From positions 1 through 64,000 of the forward strand of contig DASTKH010000043.1 in the NCBI GenBank assembly GCA_035716025.1: 64,000 nt of DNA, read 5' to 3'. The notes under the pieces were generated by a model. The model was not told the DNA's origin, made no database searches, and saw only the letters and a list, made by a program, of their open reading frames with translations. The stretch comes from JADGHE01 sp035716025 (GTDB lineage Bacteria > Pseudomonadota > Alphaproteobacteria > Rhizobiales > Xanthobacteraceae). The position numbers and the translations under genes are program-made. Positions 1 through 8,138 of this stretch are shown piece after piece (positions within the stretch are counted from its first letter, which is position 1; every line of letters begins with the position of its first letter).

Positions 1-32
1 ACCCGGCCGCCGCGTCGTGGAAGTTCGGGTCA

Positions 33-1352
33 TCAGAAGCTCTCCCGCAGCCATCGTCCGACCCGTGCGAAATAACTGTCCGAAGCCGCCGCGAGATTGC
101 GCCCGCGCCGCGGCTCAAAATGTTCGAGGTGGGCGGTCTGCGGATAGACCAGCAGGCCCGCCGCGACGGCAAAGGCCGGCCCCTTGGCGGCCTCCGGCAG
201 CCCGGACAGGCCGAGCGGCCGGCCGATCCGCACCTGTCGACCGAGAATGCGGCTCGCGAGATCGGGTAGGCCGTTGAGCTGGCAAGCGCCGCCGGTGAGG
301 ACGACGCGCCCGCGCGGCTCGGCCGCAAACGGCGAGGCGGCAAGCTTGTCCCGCACCATCTCCAGGATTTCTTCCGCCCGCGGCTTGACGATGTTGACGA
401 TCGTCGCGCGCGCCACCGCCGGCGAGGACTCGCCATCGTCAAGCGCGGAGCCGAGCGGGATCATGTCGTGCTCGTCGGAGCCCCCCGACAGCACACTGCC
501 GTGGATGGTCTTGACGCGTTCGGCATCGGCGATGCGCGCATTGAGGCCGCGGGCGAGATCCATTGTGACGTGGCGGCCGCCGAGCGCAAAGCCGTCGCAG
601 TGTACGAAATGACCGCCCGAGAAGACGGCGATCGTGGTCGTCCCCGCGCCCATGTCGACCACGGCCGAGCCGAGATCGGACTCATCGTCGGTCAGCACCG
701 AAAGCCCCGCGACATAGGGCGTGGCGACCATGGCCTCGACGGAGAGGTGGCAACGCTCGATGCAGAGCATGAGATTCCGCACCACCGCGGTATCGACGGT
801 GACGACGTGCATGTCGACGCCGAGCCGCCGACCCAGCATGCCGCGCGGGTCGCGCACACCGCGCGTATCGTCAAGCGCGTAGCCGATCGGCATGGAATGC
901 AGCACCGCGCGGTGTTCGCGCAAGGAATGGCGGCTGCCCGCAGCCAGAACGCGCTCGATGTCGCTATCGGAAACCGTGGGTCCGGAGGCATGAACGGTCG
1001 CGGCAAAGAGCTCGCTCGAAAGCCGGCCGGCGGAAACCGACACGACGACCGAGTCGAGTTCGACGCCGGCCATTCGTTCGGCGGCGGCCACGGCGTTGCG
1101 GACGGCCCTTTCCGCTTCGGCCATGTCGGCGACGGTGCCGTTCTTGATGCCCGCCGCCCGCGTATGGCCGATTCCCAGGATTTCGATCAGATGCGTGCGG
1201 CGCGGAAACACGTTCTGCGCGGGCGCAGGCTTCAGCCGTGCGATCAGGCAGGCGATCTTGCTCGTGCCGATATCGAGCGCGGACACGACCGCGGTCCGGC
1301 GCGGCGCGAGCGGCTTCATCTTCGGCGTGATGCCGTGGCGCAGCAGGTTCAC
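33..1352 (-). CDS. ftsA: Cell division protein FtsA
   Basis: FtsA (439 aa) is the actin-like protein that tethers FtsZ filaments to the inner membrane and recruits later divisome proteins. Actin-fold motifs are visible: the phosphate-1 loop ALDIGTSKIACLIA near residues 25-38, the phosphate-2 loop VVDMGAGTTTIAVF in the middle and the adenosine motif VVLTGGACQLNG towards the C-terminus. The last residues, YFARVGRWLRESF, form the expected amphipathic membrane-targeting helix. The chosen start is a GTG whose GTGA overlaps the ftsQ stop by four bases, suggesting translational coupling. An in-frame ATG eleven codons later (base 1319) is an alternative. ftsZ would be expected immediately downstream, outside the window. 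Confidence 0.96.
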   Translation of the reverse strand: MNLLRHGITPKMKPLAPRRTAVVSALDIGTSKIACLIARLKPAPAQNVFPRRTHLIEILGIGHTRAAGIKNGTVADMAEAERAVRNAVAAAERMAGVELDSVVVSVSAGRLSSELFAATVHASGPTVSDSDIERVLAAGSRHSLREHRAVLHSMPIGYALDDTRGVRDPRGMLGRRLGVDMHVVTVDTAVVRNLMLCIERCHLSVEAMVATPYVAGLSVLTDDESDLGSAVVDMGAGTTTIAVFSGGHFVHCDGFALGGRHVTMDLARGLNARIADAERVKTIHGSVLSGGSDEHDMIPLGSALDDGESSPAVARATIVNIVKPRAEEILEMVRDKLAASPFAAEPRGRVVLTGGACQLNGLPDLASRILGRQVRIGRPLGLSGLPEAAKGPAFAVAAGLLVYPQTAHLEHFEPRRGRNLAAASDSYFARVGRWLRESF

Positions 1353-2293
1353 GCGTCGCCTCCCCCTTTGCGCTTCTTCTTGTCCTTAAGGGCCTGTTCG
1401 CGCGCCTGCGCCGCTTCCTCCGAGAGCCGCACCGTCACCCTGTCGGGCAGGCGCAGATCGATGGCCGTAAGGTCGCGCGTGAGAATCTTCTTGTCGTGGT
1501 CGAGCGCCATCAGCCGGTCGAGCGCCGCCTCGACGCCGCTCTCGGGGAGACGGATGTCGAGGCCGCTCTTGAGCTTGAGGTTCCAGCGCCGGTCCGCAAC
1601 GCGGATGGCGGCCCGCAGTTCGTCGCGCAGCACCGGATAATGATCGAGAAGAGACAGGAATTCTTGCGCTTTGGCGGCTGCCCCGGGTCCGACCACGAGC
1701 GGGAGAGGCGGCACGGCGCGGGGATCGACCGGAGCCAGAACGGTGCCGTCGGGAGAGATCAGCGAAAGCGTGTAATCCTTCTGCCACACCGCGAAGGCGC
1801 GCCGCTCCACGAGCGCAATCTCGAGATGGTCGGGATAGAGCTTGCGAACCGTCGCTTCGGCAATCCACGGATTGGCTTCGAGCCGCTTGCGGACGGCGAC
1901 AACATCGAGCAGCAGCAACGAGGTGTTCGCGGTGATTCCCGCCGTTTCCAGAATTTCAGCCTCGGTGAGCTGCTGGCGGCCGGTGATCGACAATGTTGCG
2001 ATCTTGAAGCCCGCGGCGTTCGCGAGCCGGTCTGCGAGTTCGCCGACGAGGCCGGCGCGAAGGATGGAATGCTCGGTCCGATACGCATGGGTGGCGAGCG
2101 GGGCCGCGACGAGCAGCGCGACGCCGGCAATCGCGGCGCGCGGACGCCTGCGGATCAGGCGAAAGGTCCAGGAAAGTGGGCCGGTACGCAACGCAAGGGT
2201 CCGCGCGAGCCTCGCAACACGACCGTGTGCCGACATGGCCGCGCGCCGAACCGCCGACGGCCTTGGCGGCTGAGTGCGTTGACGAGCTTGCAT
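1349..2293 (-). CDS. ftsQ: Cell division protein FtsQ
   Basis: FtsQ (about 314 aa) is a bitopic inner-membrane protein that links early and late divisome components through the FtsQLB complex. It shows a basic cytoplasmic N-terminus, one hydrophobic segment (AAIAGVALLVAAPLA, about residues 70-85), and a periplasmic POTRA region beginning near FKIATLSITG, followed by the FtsQ domain (LEIALVERRAFAVW). The start is uncertain. The ATG at 2293 has an AGGTGG ribosome site just upstream; the reading frame is open to 2401, and another ATG lies at 2236 without a visible ribosome site. It overlaps ftsA by four bases. It is separated from ddl by nearly 290 bases, so it may have its own promoter. Confidence 0.93.
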   Translation of the reverse strand: MQARQRTQPPRPSAVRRAAMSAHGRVARLARTLALRTGPLSWTFRLIRRRPRAAIAGVALLVAAPLATHAYRTEHSILRAGLVGELADRLANAAGFKIATLSITGRQQLTEAEILETAGITANTSLLLLDVVAVRKRLEANPWIAEATVRKLYPDHLEIALVERRAFAVWQKDYTLSLISPDGTVLAPVDPRAVPPLPLVVGPGAAAKAQEFLSLLDHYPVLRDELRAAIRVADRRWNLKLKSGLDIRLPESGVEAALDRLMALDHDKKILTRDLTAIDLRLPDRVTVRLSEEAAQAREQALKDKKKRKGGGDA

Positions 2294-2581
2294 TGCCACC
2301 TGTCCACCACCCCGAGATGCGCCTGCACCGTCTTGCGAGGCGTGCTCTTTCGCGACGCCGCCGGTCCTGCGATGTTCGCGAACCGGCAAACCAAGTCTCA
2401 CGCGGTCCTGGCGGAAAAACTCAACGGCCCTCCCCGCGTCGGCCGTGCGCTTGGCGCGCCGCGGCCTTCAGTCTTCGGGCCGTTTGGTAAACATTTCGTA
2501 AAATTCGAGGAAATCGGCAGAATTTGCCTAGGCCGAAGCGGAACGCGGGCTGCTGTCGCCGCTCATCCGGAAGGCGAGGGC
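2294..2581 (-). promoter_or_regulatory. ddl-ftsQ spacer, likely ftsQA promoter region
   Basis: This 288-base spacer is unusually long for the dcw cluster, where most neighbours overlap. It contains an AT-richer patch at about 2485-2520 in otherwise GC-rich DNA. No protein beyond the possible FtsQ N-terminal extension (to 2401) is supported. In other alphaproteobacteria ftsQ and ftsA have cell-cycle-regulated promoters, so a promoter here is plausible but is an inference. Confidence 0.4.
2485..2501 (-). promoter_or_regulatory. Candidate CtrA-like site upstream of ftsQ
   Basis: Read on the minus strand this is TTTA-N7-TTTA-CC. The CtrA consensus in alphaproteobacteria is TTAA-N7-TTAAC, so the spacing matches exactly and each half-site has one mismatch. 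It sits about 190 bases upstream of the chosen ftsQ start. This is a weak match and only suggestive. Confidence 0.3.
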
Positions 2582-3502
2582 CTAGCGATTGAGGGACGCG
2601 TCCTCGACCATCCACACGACGAGGTCTGCGAAGGATATTCCGGCGTGCCGCGCGAGGTCGGGCACCAGGGAGGTCTGCGTCATGCCCGGCTGCGTGTTCA
2701 CCTCGAGGCAGGAGAGCCCGGCCATTCCGGCGCTTTCGTCGTAGCGGAAATCGGCACGGCTCACCCCGCGGCATCCAAGCGCGCGGTGGGCGAGCAATGT
2801 GAGCCGCCGCACCTCCTCGTAAACGTCGGGCGGGATGGGCGCCGGCAGAATGTGCTGACTGCCGCCGACCGTGTATTTCGCCTCGTAGTCATAGAACCCC
2901 GTCGCCGGCACGATCTCGATCACGCCGAGCGGCTTGTCGCCGACGACGGCGCTCGTCAGCTCCTTGCCGGGGATGAAGCGCTCGCACAGCACCATCTCCC
3001 CGTAGGCCCAATCGTCGCGATAAAGCTCCTGCGGCGGGTGCTCCTGCTCTTCGGTGACGATGAAGACGCCGAAGCTCGATCCTTCGGCGACCGGCTTGAT
3101 GACATAAGGCCGGGGAAGGACATGCTCCTTCGCGGCCACGAAGCGCGAGACAGTCACGCCTTCCGGCACCGGCACGCCCGCCGCCTTGAGAACCGTCTTG
3201 GCGACGTCCTTCTGCATCGCCAAGGCGGAAGCGAGCACGCCGGAATGCGTATAGGGAATCGCCAGAATTTCGAGGATGCCCTGCAGCATGCCGTCCTCGC
3301 CGGGCCGGCCGTGCAGCACGTTCAGGGCGACGTCGGGCTTCAGTTCCGCCAGCACGGTCGCAATGTCGCGGCCGACATCGATCCGGCTGACGCGATAGCC
3401 GCGCTGCTCGATGGCTTCCGCGCAGGCGCGGCCCGAGGCGAGAGAAACCTCGCGTTCGGCCGACCAGCCCCCCATCAAAACGGCGACGTGCTTTGCGGCC
3501 AT
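2582..3502 (-). CDS. ddl: D-alanine--D-alanine ligase
   Basis: Ddl (306 aa) joins two D-alanines with ATP in the cytoplasm to make the dipeptide that MurF adds to the peptidoglycan precursor. The ATP-grasp fold is recognisable: HVAVLMGGWSAEREVSL at the N-terminus, NVLHGRPGEDGMLQG near residue 65, the EGSSFGVF loop, and the C-terminal metal-binding region CLEVNTQPGMTQTSL. The start at 3502 begins exactly at the family's usual N-terminus (MAAKHVAVLMGG), although the frame stays open for 33 more codons. In most relatives ddl directly follows murB; here a plus-strand gene pair separates them, so ddl must be transcribed from the divergent region at 3503-3695 or from read-through. Confidence 0.96.
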   Translation of the reverse strand: MAAKHVAVLMGGWSAEREVSLASGRACAEAIEQRGYRVSRIDVGRDIATVLAELKPDVALNVLHGRPGEDGMLQGILEILAIPYTHSGVLASALAMQKDVAKTVLKAAGVPVPEGVTVSRFVAAKEHVLPRPYVIKPVAEGSSFGVFIVTEEQEHPPQELYRDDWAYGEMVLCERFIPGKELTSAVVGDKPLGVIEIVPATGFYDYEAKYTVGGSQHILPAPIPPDVYEEVRRLTLLAHRALGCRGVSRADFRYDESAGMAGLSCLEVNTQPGMTQTSLVPDLARHAGISFADLVVWMVEDASLNR

Positions 3503-3695
3503 GGCGTGGGTTTCCGTCTTGCGGCGGCGAATCGCCGCTCCGCACGGCTCGCTTCTACCGCGTTCGCCTCCCCTTTGTCGCGGCCGCGCGCATGCCCGCA
3601 ATGCGGCCGCCCAGAGGGCGAGGTCGGAACTTGCCGTCGGCGCCCCGGTAGAGTGCTATAGACGAAGCCGACCAAGCTCAGGGAACGACACGCCC

Positions 3696-4847
3696 ATGTA
3701 TCCGCGCGAGGCCGTGAGGGCCGGAATCTTCATCCCCCCGCACCATCCGATCGACGAAGACCCGACCCTCGCGATCCAGCGCGACCTGGAGCTCATCGAG
3801 TGGTACGACCGGCTCGGATACCAGGAGGCGTGGGTCGGAGAGCATCATTCCGGCGGATACGAAATCATCTCTTCGCCGGAAATCTTCATTGCCGCGGCCG
3901 CCGAGCGGACCAGGCGCATCATGCTGGGCACCGGCGTCGTCTCCCTGCCCTATCATCACCCGCTCATCGTCGCGGACCGCATCCTGCAGCTCGACCACCA
4001 GACCCGCGGGCGGGTGATGTTCGGCATCGGCCCCGGCGCCCTCAATTCCGACGCGGTGATGATGGGCATCAAGACCGAGACGCAGCGCGCCCGCATGCAG
4101 GAGTCGATCGAGATCATCCTGCGGCTCTTTGCCGGCGAGGTGATCACGCACGAAAGCGACTGGTTCACGCTCCGCGAAGCGCGCATGCAGTTGCGCCCCT
4201 ATACCTATCCGCGCCCGCATGTCGCGGTGGCAAGCGCGGTCACACCCTTCGGGGCCGTGCTCGCCGGCCGGCACGGGCTCGGCATGCTGTGCGTCGCGGC
4301 GTCCAGCCCCGCGGGCTATGACGTCCTCGATACCAATTGGGCTGCCGCCAACAAGGAGGCCGAGAAACACGGCCGCACGATGAACCGTGCCGATCTCCGG
4401 CTCGTCGCGCCCTTCCACATCGCCGAAAGTCGCGAGAAGGCGATGGACAATGTGAGCTGGGGCTGGGAGAAGCACGCGAAATACAACCGCGTGCTTGCCC
4501 CCATGGGCGGCGGCCTTATCGCCAGCAGCCTCGAAGAACTGATGGAGCGCAAGAGCGGCGTGATCGGCACGCCGGACGACGCCGTCGCCTATCTCGAACG
4601 CTACTGGGAGAAGACCGGCGGTTTCGGGTGCATCCTGCACCTCGCGATCAACTGGCCGCGCTTTGAAGACGTCAAGCGTTCGGCCGAACTGTTCGCCCGC
4701 TACGTCATGCCGAAATTCGCCGGACGCAACGATTGGCGCGATGCCTCCTTCGGGTGGATCACCGAGCACAGCCAGGAATTCGCCGGTGCCCGCAAGAGCG
4801 CCGCCAACCAGGCGATCGAAGCCTATTTCGGCAAGAAGGCGGGCTGA
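3696..4847 (+). CDS. LLM-class flavin-dependent oxidoreductase
   Basis: A 383-residue bacterial-luciferase-like (LLM) monooxygenase, expected to use reduced FMN and oxygen on an unknown substrate in the cytoplasm. Supporting features are the N-terminal GIFIPPHHP strand, the EAWVGEHHSGGYE active-site region (about residues 45-60), TGVVSLPYHHPL, and the GRVMFGIGPGA strand-loop typical of the TIM-barrel. Proteins of this shape are often annotated as limonene 1,2-monooxygenase-like or alkanal monooxygenase-like, but the substrate cannot be read from sequence. The start ATG at 3696 (MYPREAVRAG) is chosen because upstream sequence in frame is the antisense of ddl. It diverges from ddl and is followed 40 bases later by a DUF4239 membrane protein. 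Confidence 0.85.
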   Translation: MYPREAVRAGIFIPPHHPIDEDPTLAIQRDLELIEWYDRLGYQEAWVGEHHSGGYEIISSPEIFIAAAAERTRRIMLGTGVVSLPYHHPLIVADRILQLDHQTRGRVMFGIGPGALNSDAVMMGIKTETQRARMQESIEIILRLFAGEVITHESDWFTLREARMQLRPYTYPRPHVAVASAVTPFGAVLAGRHGLGMLCVAASSPAGYDVLDTNWAAANKEAEKHGRTMNRADLRLVAPFHIAESREKAMDNVSWGWEKHAKYNRVLAPMGGGLIASSLEELMERKSGVIGTPDDAVAYLERYWEKTGGFGCILHLAINWPRFEDVKRSAELFARYVMPKFAGRNDWRDASFGWITEHSQEFAGARKSAANQAIEAYFGKKAG

Positions 4848-4887
4848 CGGCCGTCCATGCGGCGTTGAACTGAGGGGACGCGCAAGC

Positions 4888-5676
4888 GTGGTCGAAGCGC
4901 TTCTTGATCTGCCTCCCGCCGGCGTCTTCGCGGCACTCGCGCTTTTCTACGGCGCGATCGCCGCATTCATCGTGTGGCTCGACTTCCATTCGCCGCTGCG
5001 CAAAGCGATCCACCGCCTGCAGGGGGTTGTCGGCCCCTTCACCGCGTCGGTCTCCGTTTTGTTCGCCCTCCTGACCGGATTTCTCGCCGCCGACGTTGGC
5101 GAGCGCAACAGGCAGGCGGTCTACGCGGTGACGGCCGAGCGTGAGGCGGCACTGACGCTGCACGCCTTGAGCGAGGCCGCGACCACCGAGACCGAGACGG
5201 TCCGTGCCGCGTTGCGGCATTATCTTGCGGCAGCGGTATCCGATGAATGGCCCCGCATGGCCGAGAACCGCGAGTCCGCCCGCACGGACGGCGCGCTCGC
5301 CGGCCTGGTGCGCGCGGCCGCCGACCCCGCCGTCCTGCGCGCGACCGGTCCATCCGTCGCCGGCGCAATGGTCGAGGCCGTCACGCGCCTTGCACGCGCC
5401 CGTTCGACCCGGCTCTCGCTCAGCGCCGACCGCACGAACGACCTGAAATGGCTCACCGTTCTGGCGCTCGGCGTCATTTCGCAGATTTCGCTTGCGCTCG
5501 TTCACCTCGAGCGGCGCCCGGCGCAATCGGCCGCGCTTGCGCTGTTTTCCATCGCGGTCGTCATTGCGCTCTGGCTCATCGCGCTTCAGGAGAATCCGTT
5601 CGACGGGCCGATTCAGGTTTCTCCGGCTCCGCTCCAAAAGGCGCTGTCCATGATCGAGGCCGCGCCGTCCCAGTAG
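4888..5676 (+). CDS. Bestrophin-like (DUF4239) membrane protein
   Basis: A 262-residue integral membrane protein of the DUF4239/bestrophin-like family. It has two N-terminal hydrophobic segments (about residues 10-30 and 45-65), a soluble middle rich in Glu/Arg helices (GERNRQAVYAVTAEREAA), and two C-terminal membrane segments ending in NPFDGPIQVSPAPLQKAL, a C-terminal signature of this family. Function is unknown; an ion-channel role is only suggested by the family name. The GTG start at 4888 is preceded by GAGGGGA with good spacing. Its stop codon abuts the stop codon of murB with no base between them (5676/5677), so the two genes are strictly convergent. Confidence 0.78.
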   Translation: MVEALLDLPPAGVFAALALFYGAIAAFIVWLDFHSPLRKAIHRLQGVVGPFTASVSVLFALLTGFLAADVGERNRQAVYAVTAEREAALTLHALSEAATTETETVRAALRHYLAAAVSDEWPRMAENRESARTDGALAGLVRAAADPAVLRATGPSVAGAMVEAVTRLARARSTRLSLSADRTNDLKWLTVLALGVISQISLALVHLERRPAQSAALALFSIAVVIALWLIALQENPFDGPIQVSPAPLQKALSMIEAAPSQ

Positions 5677-6618
5677 TCAGCGCGGCTCGGCCGAAACCGG
5701 CGCAGGCTGCCCGATGCGCTTGATCTCCCATTCGAGCTCGACGCCGGACGTCTCGCGCACGCGCCGGCGCACCGTTTCGCCGAGCGTTTCGATATCCGCC
5801 GCCGTCGCCTTGCCGCGGTTGATCAGGAAATTGCAGTGCAGCTCCGAGACCTGGGCGTCTCCGACGACGAGGCCGCGGCAGCCCGCGGCGTCGATGAGCT
5901 GCCAGGCCTTGAGGCCGGGAGGGTTCTTGAACGTCGAGCCGCCGGTGCGACTCTTGATCGGCTGCGTCGCCTCTCGCGCCTCGGTGATCCGGTTCATTTC
6001 CGCCGCGATCGTCTCCGCCTCGCCCGGCGCGCCTTGAAACAGCGCCTCCGTAAAGATCACGTCGTCCGAAACGCCGCAGTGGCGGTAGGTATAGCCCATG
6101 TCGGCATTGGCGAAGACGCGGATGCGGCCGCTCCTGTCCACGCCGCGCGCTTCGAGGAGCGCGTCCTTCGTTTCGCGGCCATAGGCGCCCGCATTCATTC
6201 TGAGCGCTCCGCCGATGCCGCCCGGGATGCCGCGCAGGAAGGCAAGTCCGCCGATGGCCGCCTCCTGCGCGGCGCGGGCGACCTTGACGTCCGGTACGGC
6301 CGCGCCGGCGCGGATCCGATGCCCGCCCTCGACCTGCACCGCGCTGAAGCCGCGCCCGAGACGGATGACGAGGCCGGGAATGCCGCCGTCCCGCACGATG
6401 AGGTTCGAGCCGAGGCCGATGACGGTCACCGGAACGTCGCGGGGAAGATGCGCCAGCGCATAGGCGAGGTCGTCCTCGTCTTCCGGCGCGAACAGGAGCT
6501 GGGCGGGCCCGCCGACGCGGAACCAAGTCAGCTCGGCGAGCGGCTGGTTTGCCAGAAGCCGGCCGCGCAGCCGCGGCAGAGCGGACCGAAGCTTTCCGGC
6601 GAGATCGGGAAAGCTCAT
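5677..6618 (-). CDS. murB: UDP-N-acetylenolpyruvoylglucosamine reductase
   Basis: MurB (313 aa) is the FAD- and NADPH-dependent enzyme that makes UDP-N-acetylmuramate in the cytoplasm. The FAD-binding motif is clear (VTVIGLGSNLIVRDGGIPG, and GIPGGIGGALRMNAGAYG). The catalytic serine lies in TGGSTFKNP, the substrate tyrosine and arginine in YTYRHCG, and the C-terminal glutamate in LEWEIKRIG. This pattern is that of the shorter alphaproteobacterial/Gram-positive-like MurB type. It starts only three bases after the murC stop, as expected for one operon, and normally would run on into ddl; here the downstream side is blocked by the convergent DUF4239 gene. Confidence 0.97.
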   Translation of the reverse strand: MSFPDLAGKLRSALPRLRGRLLANQPLAELTWFRVGGPAQLLFAPEDEDDLAYALAHLPRDVPVTVIGLGSNLIVRDGGIPGLVIRLGRGFSAVQVEGGHRIRAGAAVPDVKVARAAQEAAIGGLAFLRGIPGGIGGALRMNAGAYGRETKDALLEARGVDRSGRIRVFANADMGYTYRHCGVSDDVIFTEALFQGAPGEAETIAAEMNRITEAREATQPIKSRTGGSTFKNPPGLKAWQLIDAAGCRGLVVGDAQVSELHCNFLINRGKATAADIETLGETVRRRVRETSGVELEWEIKRIGQPAPVSAEPR

Positions 6619-6621
6619 CGC

Positions 6622-8034
6622 TCACGCCGCCTTGTCGATCGCCGCCAGCTCGCCCGGCAGCGCGTAGGCCCATTGCGTGATGTTGCCCGCGCCGAGGCAG
6701 ATGACGTAGTCGCCGGGCCGCGCGAGCCGGCGAATGAGCGGGGCGAGATGTTGCGGGCCGTCGAGCGGAATCACCTGGCGATGTCCGCGCGCGCGCACCG
6801 CGGCAACGAGCGAGTCGCGGTCGGCGCCTTCGATCGGCGCCTCGCCCGCCGGATAGACGTCGGCAATGATCACCGCGTCGGCATCGTTGAAACACGTGGA
6901 GAACGGCTCGAAGAGCGACGAAAGCCGCGTGTAGCGATGCGGTTGTACGACGGCGATCACCTGGCCTTTGGTCGATTCGCGCGCGGCCTTGAGCACGGCG
7001 GCGATTTCGATCGGGTGATGGCCATAGTCGTCGATGATCGTCACGCCGTTCCATTCGCCGGTGCGGGTGAAGCGGCGCTTCACGCCTCCGAAGGCGGCCA
7101 GCGCGCCGCGAATCTTTTCGTCCGAAATGCCCATTTCATGGGCGACTGCAACGGCGGCCGTGGCGTTCAGCGCATTGTGGCGGCCCGGCATCGGCAGGCT
7201 CAAACGGTCGATCGTATGGACGGTGTTGCCGTCGCGGTCGCGGAACAGAACCGAGAAGCGCGACTGCCCGTTGGCGTGCTCGAGATTGACGAGCCGCACA
7301 TCGGCCTGGGGATTCTCCCCGTAGGTAACAATGCGACGATCCTCGATGCGCCCGACGATCCGCTGCACGATCGGGTGATCGGTACACATCACCGCAAAGC
7401 CGTAGAAGGGCACGTTCTCGACGAAAGCCCGAAAGGCGTCCTGCACCGCCGCGAAGGTGTGAAAGTGGTCGAGGTGCTCGGCATCGACATTGGTAACGAT
7501 GGCGATATCGGCCGGCAGCTTGAGAAAGGTGCCGTCGGACTCGTCGGCCTCCACCACCATCCAGTCGCCGGCACCGAGGCGCGAATTGGTGCCGTAGGCA
7601 TTGATGATTCCGCCGTTGATGACGGTCGGATCGAACCCTCCGGCCTCCACGAGAGCGGCCACCAGCGAGGTCGTCGTGGTCTTGCCGTGGGTTCCCGCGA
7701 CCGCAATACAGCTCTTCAGCCGCATCAGCTCGGCAAGCATTTCGGCCCGGCGCACGATGGGCAAGCGTTTGGCGCGGGCGGCCACGAGTTCGGGATTGTC
7801 GCGCCGGATGGCCGTCGAGACGACGATGACGTCCGCCCCCTCGATGTTTTTGGCGTCGTGCCCGACCATGACCGGAATGCCCTTTTCGCGCAGGCGCTTG
7901 ACGTTGGCGCCGTCCGCCACATCGGAACCCTGCACCGTGTAGCCGAGATTGGCCAAGACCTCGGCAATGCCGCTCATGCCGATGCCGCCGATGCCGACGA
8001 AATGCACCGGGCCGATGTCGCGGGGCAGCTTCAT
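6622..8034 (-). CDS. murC: UDP-N-acetylmuramate--L-alanine ligase
   Basis: MurC (470 aa) adds L-alanine to UDP-MurNAc, the first step of stem-peptide assembly. N-terminal Rossmann-type UMAG-binding sequence VHFVGIGGIGMSGIAEVL, the ATP-binding loop GTHGKTTTTSL near residue 110, and the Mur ligase middle-domain histidine/asparagine region (MPGRHNALNATAAVAVA) are all present. The length is standard. It lies 104 bases downstream of murG; the gap contains no recognisable gene. The MurC start ATG at 8034 begins MKLPRDIGPVHFVG, which matches the usual N-terminus. Confidence 0.97.
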   Translation of the reverse strand: MKLPRDIGPVHFVGIGGIGMSGIAEVLANLGYTVQGSDVADGANVKRLREKGIPVMVGHDAKNIEGADVIVVSTAIRRDNPELVAARAKRLPIVRRAEMLAELMRLKSCIAVAGTHGKTTTTSLVAALVEAGGFDPTVINGGIINAYGTNSRLGAGDWMVVEADESDGTFLKLPADIAIVTNVDAEHLDHFHTFAAVQDAFRAFVENVPFYGFAVMCTDHPIVQRIVGRIEDRRIVTYGENPQADVRLVNLEHANGQSRFSVLFRDRDGNTVHTIDRLSLPMPGRHNALNATAAVAVAHEMGISDEKIRGALAAFGGVKRRFTRTGEWNGVTIIDDYGHHPIEIAAVLKAARESTKGQVIAVVQPHRYTRLSSLFEPFSTCFNDADAVIIADVYPAGEAPIEGADRDSLVAAVRARGHRQVIPLDGPQHLAPLIRRLARPGDYVICLGAGNITQWAYALPGELAAIDKAA

Positions 8035-8138
8035 GGATCGATCCCTTCCGGATGGTCAGACACGGCCCTTCCGGCATCCACGTCCTTTTCGGCGGGACTT
8101 GGGCGGCCGGAAGATCGGGCCATGGCGAAGATACGGGC

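Noticed and set aside
468..1640. Long plus-strand open frame across ftsA and ftsQ
   Set aside because: It is antisense to two certain genes, has no family resemblance, and its Arg/His-rich composition is what GC-rich coding strands give when read in the wrong frame.
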